A DNA stretch of 64,000 nucleotides. It comes from JAICMB01 sp963802915 (GTDB lineage: Bacteria > Acidobacteriota > Terriglobia > Bryobacterales > Bryobacteraceae). The notes below the pieces were generated by a model that was not told the DNA's origin, did no database searches, and saw nothing but the letters and a program-made list of their open reading frames with translations. Where the stretch lies: NCBI GenBank assembly GCA_963802915.1, contig CAWDKQ010000011.1, positions 434,001 to 498,000 on the forward strand. Direction: 5' to 3'. The stretch's first letter is position 1, and every line of letters begins with the position of its first letter. Below are positions 59,401 to 64,000 of this stretch, in pieces. The position numbers were made by a program, and so were the translations under genes.

Positions 59401-59812
59401 TCGCATCGATATCGAGCCGGTCGATCACGGGCGGTTGTGCGCCGGCGAGCTCCACCTGGATCCAGGCATGAATGCCCTTCAGGTCGACGGTGGTTACCCA
59501 GTTATCGTCGAGCGGCCATTCGCGTTGGCTTCGCGGGAGGACGCCGCCATCTTTAGTGGATACCGAAATCCAACGCGGCAATGTTGCCGATTTGATGCCA
59601 TCGGTAATCAACTGCGCGGTCAAATTAAAGTCGTAGCTGCTCGATTGATAGGCAGCTCGATGCAACGCAAGATTGCGATAGGTATTGTCGAGCCGCATCG
59701 ACGGAGCGGCATTTTCTTTGGGATCTCCGGGATAAATGCCGACGCCGCGGGTAAATTCCTGGGCAGCAACGTGCGCCATAAGAATAAGACCGACAGAAAC
59801 AACAAGGTTCAT
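56432..59812 (-). CDS. Glycoside hydrolase family 2 enzyme (exo-beta-glucosaminidase/mannosidase-like) with discoidin domains
   Basis: Secreted enzyme of 1126 aa with a signal peptide (residues 1-18). The first about 315 residues hold two F5/8 type C (discoidin) carbohydrate-binding modules, ending SEFEVYGRGG. Then come the GH2 sugar-binding domain (HVWLNFDGINWKADVYLNG), immunoglobulin-like domain and TIM barrel (about 650-900), with the acid/base in YVGRNEGYPP and the nucleophile in FHSEMGMPN. Further Ig-like domains form the C-terminus. The layout matches CsxA-type exo-beta-D-glucosaminidases and beta-mannosidases. It diverges from a GH125 gene, 44 bases away, which suggests joint breakdown of a mannose- or glucosamine-containing glycan. 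Confidence 0.88.
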   Translation of the reverse strand: MNLVVSVGLILMAHVAAQEFTRGVGIYPGDPKENAAPSMRLDNTYRNLALHRAAYQSSSYDFNLTAQLITDGIKSATLPRWISVSTKDGGVLPRSQREWPLDDNWVTTVDLKGIHAWIQVELAGAQPPVIDRLDIDASVQPMMESESWTCIVKGSDDGQTWKQIGRADDVARPNGAIKRSVLLQEPSASHFYRLEFEAGRNFTWHIGEISFFNRGQRVHVGGPYDFTSAWKSAGNGEEWVYVDLGASCTFDRVVLSWLRRATEASLQTSEDAVNWQTIQPVTADDMKLATPAKARYVRVLMTKPESPDGYILSEFEVYGRGGPVPESDWRLERVSQVSALGPAVSKPGFYDKTWLAATVPGTELASYFNAGAIPDPGFGNNQTAVSDSFFYSDFWYRHEFVPAATAPGRHVWLNFDGINWKADVYLNGAKLGRIEGGFMRARFDVTNLLHPGQKNALAVLVEKNATPGSVKQKTFDNPDKNGGPLGADNPTFHASIGWDWIPTVRGRNTGIWNKVYFSESGPVTIENPFVNTTSIESSSAGVSIEVTLTNHDTTPVNGTLHGRFGDQAFEQPVTLSGSTSKVVKTSLQIQNPRLWWPNAYGDPNLYKVELNFGTSDTKTFQAGIRQFTYSEDGDALRIFINGRRLIPRGGNWGFSEFMLRYRAREYDVAVRYHREMNFNMIRNWVGQVGENAFYDACDKYGIVVWQDFWLANPWDGPDPNDDTMFLNNARDTILRVRSHPSMGLYVGRNEGYPPKTLEDGFRSMIAELHPGLHYIPSSADGVVGGRGPYRAMSPKYYFEQRATTKFHSEMGMPNIVSLDSLKAMMPQSDVWPQGEMWGIHDFSLNGAQGGSSFIERIKSSYGGANNAAEWVELAQFVNYEGYRAMYEAQSKYRMGLLIWMSHPCWPTFVWQTYDYYFEPTAAYFGAKKASEPLHIQWNPSTDNVEVVNYSAGAVSGLTAKVQLLNMDGSVKWEKSASLDSVEDSTATPIKIEYPTGLTPVHFVKLTLTRAGNIVSENFYWRGLVDGDYRALRELPKVTVDASTHVDHEGPCWKLTTDLTNNSNAPALMVKLKAVREKSGDRILPAIYSDNYIALMPGERRTIQTEIANADTRGETPRIIVEGFNVN

Positions 59813-59856
59813 GTTGGAGGGCCTGAAACTAGAGTGTAGCGTCCGGCAGTGCGACG

Positions 59857-61266
59857 ATGGGATCGATGCATACGCGACGCATGTTTTTGCAGGCCGCGGC
59901 GATTGCGGCTGCCCAAGTGGGGGCGTCCGCCGAGACGTACCCGAGCCGGCGGCCGGCTCCGAGCGAGCGGAGGTTTACGAGCGAAGCTGTTGAAGCGAAG
60001 ATCGCCGAAGTGAAAAAGGCGATTCGCGATCCGGAGCTTGCCTGGCTGTTCGAGAATTGTTTTCCGAACACGCTCGATACGACGGTTCGAGCGGGTGAAT
60101 TCGAAGGCAAGCCCGATACGTTTGTGATCACCGGCGATATCGATGCGATGTGGCTGCGCGATTCGACAGCGCAGGTTTGGCCTTATCTGCCGCTAGCGAA
60201 AGACGACCGGAGGTTGAAGGCCCTGGTGGCAGGCGTCATTTATCGACAGACGCGCTGCATACTGATCGATCCATACGCCAACGCGTTCAACTTCGGGCCG
60301 ACGGGCAGCGAATGGGATAAAGATCACACCGCGATGAAGCCCGAGTTGCATGAGCGCAAGTGGGAGATCGATTCGCTGTGTTATCCGGTGAGGCTAGCGC
60401 ATGGGTATTGGAAGACGACGGGCGATGCGTCGTGCTTCGATCGACGGTGGCAGGATGCGGCAGCGCGGATTGTGAAGACGTTTCGCGAGCAGCAGCGGAT
60501 GAAGGGTCCAGGGCCGTATTCGTTCCAGCGCGTGACGGCCAATCCGACCGATTCACTGCCGCAACGCGGGTTCGGCAATCCGACCCGGCCGTGCGGCTTG
60601 ATTCACTCTGGGTTTCGTCCCTCGGACGATGCTTGTATTTATCCGTTTCTGATTCCGTCGAATTTGTTTGCGGTGCGGGCGCTGGAGCAACTGGCGGAAA
60701 TCTATGGCGCGGAGTTGTCCGATAAGGCGTTCGGGCGGGAGTGCAAGGCGTTTGCGGATGAGGTTCGCGAGGCGATTCAGGCCAACGGGAAAGCGAAGCA
60801 TCCGGTGTATGGGGATGTTTACGCATACGAGGCGGATGGATTCGGCAACCAGTTGTTCATGGACGATGCCAACGTTCCCAATCTGCTGTCGCTTCCTTAT
60901 CTGGGCTGCTGCCGGACGGATGACCCGGTGTATCGCAACACGCGGGCGCTGGTGTTGAGCGATCGGAATCCTTATTATTTTCGGGGGAAGGCCGCGGAAG
61001 GAGTGGGCGGTCCACATTCGGGGATCGGAATGATTTGGCCGCTAGGAATTATTATGCGGGCGTTAACGAGTCAGAATGAGACGGAAATTGCGAGTTGTTT
61101 GGCGACGTTAAGGGCGACGCATGCAGGGACCGGATTTATGCATGAATCGTTCCATAAAGATGACGCGAAGCAGTTCACTCGGCCTTGGTTTGCGTGGGCG
61201 AATACTTTGTTTGGGGAGTTGATTTTGAGGATCCAGACGCAGTTTCCAAGGTTGCTGGAGTCTTGA
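59857..61266 (+). CDS. Glycoside hydrolase family 125 (exo-alpha-1,6-mannosidase) protein
   Basis: A 469-aa metal-independent alpha-mannosidase of GH125 (formerly DUF1237). A twin-arginine-like signal (MHTRRMFLQAAAIAAAQVGA, with an in-frame ATG at 59866 as alternative start) directs export. Conserved blocks are TFVITGDIDAMWLRDSTAQV, EWDKDHTAMKPELHERKWE, YSFQRVTANPTDSLPQRG with the catalytic region, GLIHSGFRPSDDACIYPF and the C-terminal MHESFHKDDAKQFTR. It inverts alpha-1,6-linked mannose. It is followed by a strong hairpin, then the convergent TonB receptor gene. Its GH2 neighbour points to a shared glycan substrate. Confidence 0.93.
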   Translation: MGSMHTRRMFLQAAAIAAAQVGASAETYPSRRPAPSERRFTSEAVEAKIAEVKKAIRDPELAWLFENCFPNTLDTTVRAGEFEGKPDTFVITGDIDAMWLRDSTAQVWPYLPLAKDDRRLKALVAGVIYRQTRCILIDPYANAFNFGPTGSEWDKDHTAMKPELHERKWEIDSLCYPVRLAHGYWKTTGDASCFDRRWQDAAARIVKTFREQQRMKGPGPYSFQRVTANPTDSLPQRGFGNPTRPCGLIHSGFRPSDDACIYPFLIPSNLFAVRALEQLAEIYGAELSDKAFGRECKAFADEVREAIQANGKAKHPVYGDVYAYEADGFGNQLFMDDANVPNLLSLPYLGCCRTDDPVYRNTRALVLSDRNPYYFRGKAAEGVGGPHSGIGMIWPLGIIMRALTSQNETEIASCLATLRATHAGTGFMHESFHKDDAKQFTRPWFAWANTLFGELILRIQTQFPRLLES

Positions 61267-61299
61267 ACGGGTTTCAAACGGGGGCGGGAGCATGAACGT

Positions 61300-61338
61300 T
61301 CCCGGATCGGTAACGGGATTAGCGTTACCGATCCGGGA
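61300..61338. terminator. Perfect 16-bp stem between convergent genes
   Basis: TCCCGGATCGGTAACG (61300-61315) and its exact reverse complement (61323-61338) enclose the loop GGATTAG. It lies between the ends of the GH125 and TonB receptor genes, a place for a bidirectional terminator. There is no T-run, so it might instead block RNA decay or need a factor. Confidence 0.65.
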
Positions 61339-61345
61339 GACGCGA

Positions 61346-64000
61346 TTAGAAAAGAAACTTCAGCGCGAACTGAATCTGTCGGGCGCCTTGCGCGCTTTGT
61401 ATCAGACCCAGTGTCGAACCTAGCCCGGCGTTGGGCGAGTTGAGAATCGGGGTGTTGGTTAAGTTAATGGCCTCGGCACGAAATTCAAGTTTGTCGTGCT
61501 CGGTGAAATTGAAGAACTTGTCGAGACTCATGTCAAATGTATGCAGACCCGGACCGCGGACGGTGCCGACCCCGCAAGTGCCAAAGGTGCCCGGCGTCTC
61601 CGGGGCATATGAGGCTGGATTGAACCATTGGTATCCACCCAATGGTGAGTTTTGTTCGCCGTAGACATCCGGGGGAGCGACACAGTTGGCGCGCGCGCCA
61701 CGGGAGTTGGTGCCCGAAGCGTCGCCAGCCGAGATGGTCAGCGGGAATCCGGTGTGCAGGCTGAGAATACCATTCACCTGCCAGCCACCGACGACGGCGT
61801 CGAGAGCCTTATTCATATCCTTGCCGTATGCGCGGTTGCGTCCGACAGGAATATCGTACGTGGCGTAGCTGGTGAGGATGTGCGTAGCGTCGTAATAACA
61901 GGGTCCCCATTCCGCTTTTTGGTCGTAGAGGTTCTGAAAGTACGGCGACGTCGGCGTGGTTTGTCCGCCCCAGGAGCCGTAGTAGCCGCTGGAATCGGTC
62001 ATGCACTTCGAATACGTATAAGCGACGGAATATTCCAACCCGTTGCTGAAGCGCTTCAGCAGGACGGCCTGCAGCGAGTTATAGCTCTGGTTGCCGTTGG
62101 ATGCCGTACCCGAAATCTGGCCGATCTCGCTTTGGAGAGTCGGATTGCCGGAAAGGTAGACGCTGGGAGCCACGGTGCCGTTCGAGAGCAACTGCTCCTG
62201 CAAGTAGGGCATCGGAACCATCAAGTGCGTAGACTTCTGGCCGACGTAACCGACTTGCAGAGTGGTGTTGTTGGCGAACTGCTGCTGGATGGTGAAATTG
62301 TACTGGTTGGAAACCGCGGGCCGGACGTTGGGGTCCCAGAGGCGGAGCGTTGCGCCCTGGAAGGGATTGCTGTTGGTTCCCGTGAGAGGCGTAAAGCCTT
62401 GGCTCAACGTCGTAGTGGGGAAGTCCAGCGATGTGTACTGAGCGTCCGTTTCGTGCGCAAACGGGGGATTGATGGGCAGGCGAAGGTTTGTGCCGGTGCC
62501 TTCTAAATACGACGAGAGGGTATAGGCTCCGCGCACCACGGTGTTTCTCAATGGATTGTAAGCAAACCCGATACGAGGCTGCCAATTCGTAATGCCGTTG
62601 TACGAGTTGTACAAGGCACGGCAGTTCGTGTACGGGCAGCCACTCTGGCCGGCAATGTAGACCTGTCCGCTGATCAAACCGAAGTTCGACTGACGGTTGT
62701 CCACTTCAACCCAAGGCGTGTGGTCTTCATAACGAAGGCCGAGGTTGAGAGTGAGCTTTGGAGTAATGCGCCAGTCATCCTGGAAGAATCCAGAGAAGAT
62801 GTTGGAGCGCTGGCCCCAGGTACCGCCGTTGACACCACCGCCGATGCTGGAAGGCAAACCAAGGATGAAGTCGGCTTCAGCGATACCAGATCCGCCGCCG
62901 GATGTGGCCAACGGATTCGGACCGGCGGTGTAGCGGCCGTCGTAGCTGAACGTTCCGGCGCGTCCATTGTTACCGGAGTAGAAGGTATCGATACGATCGC
63001 GCCAGCCCTGGAAACCCACGTGCATCTGGTGGGCGCCCTTGGTGATGTTCAGCGTATCTTCGTACTGAATGACGGTATCCGCGAAAAGCTGATAGACGTC
63101 GCTATTCCCGATGCTTGCGGCGTTGCCGCCGGAGAAGCTCAGGGAGGGGAGAAGATCCGATACGACGCCGGGCAGGCCGACGGTCTGCGGCAAATTGGTC
63201 AGACTGTTGCTAGCCGCGCCGTTGTTGATGAACACGTAGTTCACGCCCAGGCGAGCCTCATTGACCATGGTCGGCGAAATGGTGTGGACCCAATCGAGCA
63301 CGCCATTGTGCACCGGGTAATTCGCGAAGGAGTTGTAGAAGATCGGTACGTTATTCGTACTCGGGTTTACGATCGAGCTTTGCGAGTATCGTCCGAATAG
63401 GCGGTCCTTGTCGGACGCGTTCCAATCCACCTTGGCGTCTCCCTGGTCGCCGTTGATGTAGGTGTGGTTGGTGTACAGGAGGTTGTTGATTAGACCGGAA
63501 CCGGTGGGGAGCGGATAAGCGGCCGTGTCGTTAACGATCTTCTGCGAGACCGGGTCGAGAAGACTGGCCGGGATGATGTTGTTCGGGAACGGTTGCCTTT
63601 GTCCGTTGACGACGGAGTAGGGATTGTACAGTTGGATCCCGGGAAGCAGGGCCGAGAAATTCCCCGAGCGCTCTGCGGCGGTCAACACGCTGGTGGCTCC
63701 AATGCTGGTCGGAGTATCGAAGCGTTGGCCCTGATAATCTACAAAGAAGAACAACTTATCCTTCTTGATTGGTCCACCAAAAGTGCCGCCGAATTCATTC
63801 CAGCGCAATTTGGCCTTGGAGGCGCCCTCGAAGTTGTTCGACCAAGTGTTGGCGTTCAGGACGTCGTTGCGGATGAACTCAAACGCGTCGCCGTGGAACT
63901 GGTTGCTTCCGGATTTGATCTGAGTGCTGACGATGGCGCCCATGAAGTTACCGAACTCGGCCGGCGCGTTCTGGGTGATTTCATTAAATTCCTGAATCGC
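61346..64000 (-). CDS. TonB-dependent receptor, Oar-like (5' end cut by window)
   Basis: C-terminal 885 codons of a large outer-membrane receptor, open to the window edge. The part seen begins in the plug domain (IQEFNEITQNAPAEFGNF, then STQIKSGSNQFHGDAFEFIR and NDVLNANTW). It continues through a long beta-barrel with alternating aromatic strands such as DWRITPKLTLNLGLRYEDHT, and ends in FALKFLF, the terminal aromatic strand recognised for membrane insertion. The usual N-terminal carboxypeptidase-regulatory domain would lie outside. Such Oar-like receptors are numerous in Acidobacteria and are thought to import oligosaccharides or peptides. No SusD partner is seen; the adjacent GH125 and GH2 genes hint at a glycan. 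Confidence 0.92.
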   Translation of the reverse strand, partial: AIQEFNEITQNAPAEFGNFMGAIVSTQIKSGSNQFHGDAFEFIRNDVLNANTWSNNFEGASKAKLRWNEFGGTFGGPIKKDKLFFFVDYQGQRFDTPTSIGATSVLTAAERSGNFSALLPGIQLYNPYSVVNGQRQPFPNNIIPASLLDPVSQKIVNDTAAYPLPTGSGLINNLLYTNHTYINGDQGDAKVDWNASDKDRLFGRYSQSSIVNPSTNNVPIFYNSFANYPVHNGVLDWVHTISPTMVNEARLGVNYVFINNGAASNSLTNLPQTVGLPGVVSDLLPSLSFSGGNAASIGNSDVYQLFADTVIQYEDTLNITKGAHQMHVGFQGWRDRIDTFYSGNNGRAGTFSYDGRYTAGPNPLATSGGGSGIAEADFILGLPSSIGGGVNGGTWGQRSNIFSGFFQDDWRITPKLTLNLGLRYEDHTPWVEVDNRQSNFGLISGQVYIAGQSGCPYTNCRALYNSYNGITNWQPRIGFAYNPLRNTVVRGAYTLSSYLEGTGTNLRLPINPPFAHETDAQYTSLDFPTTTLSQGFTPLTGTNSNPFQGATLRLWDPNVRPAVSNQYNFTIQQQFANNTTLQVGYVGQKSTHLMVPMPYLQEQLLSNGTVAPSVYLSGNPTLQSEIGQISGTASNGNQSYNSLQAVLLKRFSNGLEYSVAYTYSKCMTDSSGYYGSWGGQTTPTSPYFQNLYDQKAEWGPCYYDATHILTSYATYDIPVGRNRAYGKDMNKALDAVVGGWQVNGILSLHTGFPLTISAGDASGTNSRGARANCVAPPDVYGEQNSPLGGYQWFNPASYAPETPGTFGTCGVGTVRGPGLHTFDMSLDKFFNFTEHDKLEFRAEAINLTNTPILNSPNAGLGSTLGLIQSAQGARQIQFALKFLF

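Noticed and set aside
1..64000. tRNA or rRNA genes
   Set aside because: No cloverleaf-like sequence with a T-loop GGTTCGANTCC in the right context and no rRNA-conserved stretch was noticed in the intergenic regions; a covariance search was not possible.

Overview
The window looks like a chromosomal segment of an acidobacterium of the Solibacter/Bryobacter type. The evidence is an acidobacterial-type VWFA-related secreted protein, an Oar-like TonB-dependent receptor with no nearby SusD, many secreted peptidases and glycosidases, Tat-signal sugar isomerase-like proteins, a PEP-CTERM protein, small toxin-antitoxin pairs and dispersed GC-rich intergenic repeats. Taxonomy is inferred from gene content only. 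No rRNA, tRNA, CRISPR array, integrase or insertion sequence was recognised. Both ends cut genes: a DPP-IV-like peptidase at the left and a TonB-dependent receptor at the right.

Layout. 1-5.6 kb: S9 peptidase, ClC channel, VWFA protein and a GNAT/DUF1778 toxin-antitoxin pair with a palindrome over its likely promoter. 5.9-11.2 kb: GH35 beta-galactosidase, M28 peptidase, MoxR ATPase and a divergent YchF-like GTPase. 11.2-14.8 kb: a small gene plus a nucleotidyltransferase broken by two frameshifts, then a frameshifted secreted protein coupled to a DUF362 protein. 14.8-18 kb: AraC regulator, VOC protein, PEP-CTERM protein and a class A beta-lactamase with an intrinsic terminator. 18-27 kb: two two-component systems around SppA and two sugar isomerase-like proteins. 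27-35.2 kb: an ankyrin protein and a sugar ABC importer in which one permease is fused to the substrate-binding protein, divergent from a GH78 rhamnosidase-like enzyme. Together these suggest rhamnoside hydrolysis plus rhamnose uptake.

35.2-45.5 kb: housekeeping genes (DUF167, receiver protein, FxLYD lipoprotein, PmbA/TldE, glutaminyl cyclase, SDR, esterase), a Rieske/cytochrome b operon in which cytochrome b carries two fused cytochrome c domains, a RibBA-like riboflavin enzyme whose second domain lacks a catalytic motif, DinB, MazEF and a membrane methyltransferase. 45.8-52.6 kb: a tightly overlapping run of mmcQ-like, CDF exporter, polX, NUDIX, COG3573 FAD dehydrogenase and a frameshifted ThDP enzyme. 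52.7-56 kb: a TreS-maltokinase fusion. 56-61.3 kb: a large GH2 enzyme whose 3' end has been copied twice into its own downstream region, divergent from a GH125 alpha-mannosidase. 61.3-64 kb: the TonB receptor.

Themes: secreted carbohydrate and peptide breakdown with outer-membrane and ABC uptake, dense ATGA-type overlaps, and a dispersed repeat that sits mostly between convergent genes. Three loci carry frameshifts; they may be real decay or assembly errors. No wholly new system is evident. The best candidates for something unusual are the permease/binding-protein fusion, the degenerate YchF-like GTPase beside an orphan MoxR, the mutually exclusive hairpins before ribBA, and the duplicated gene tail.
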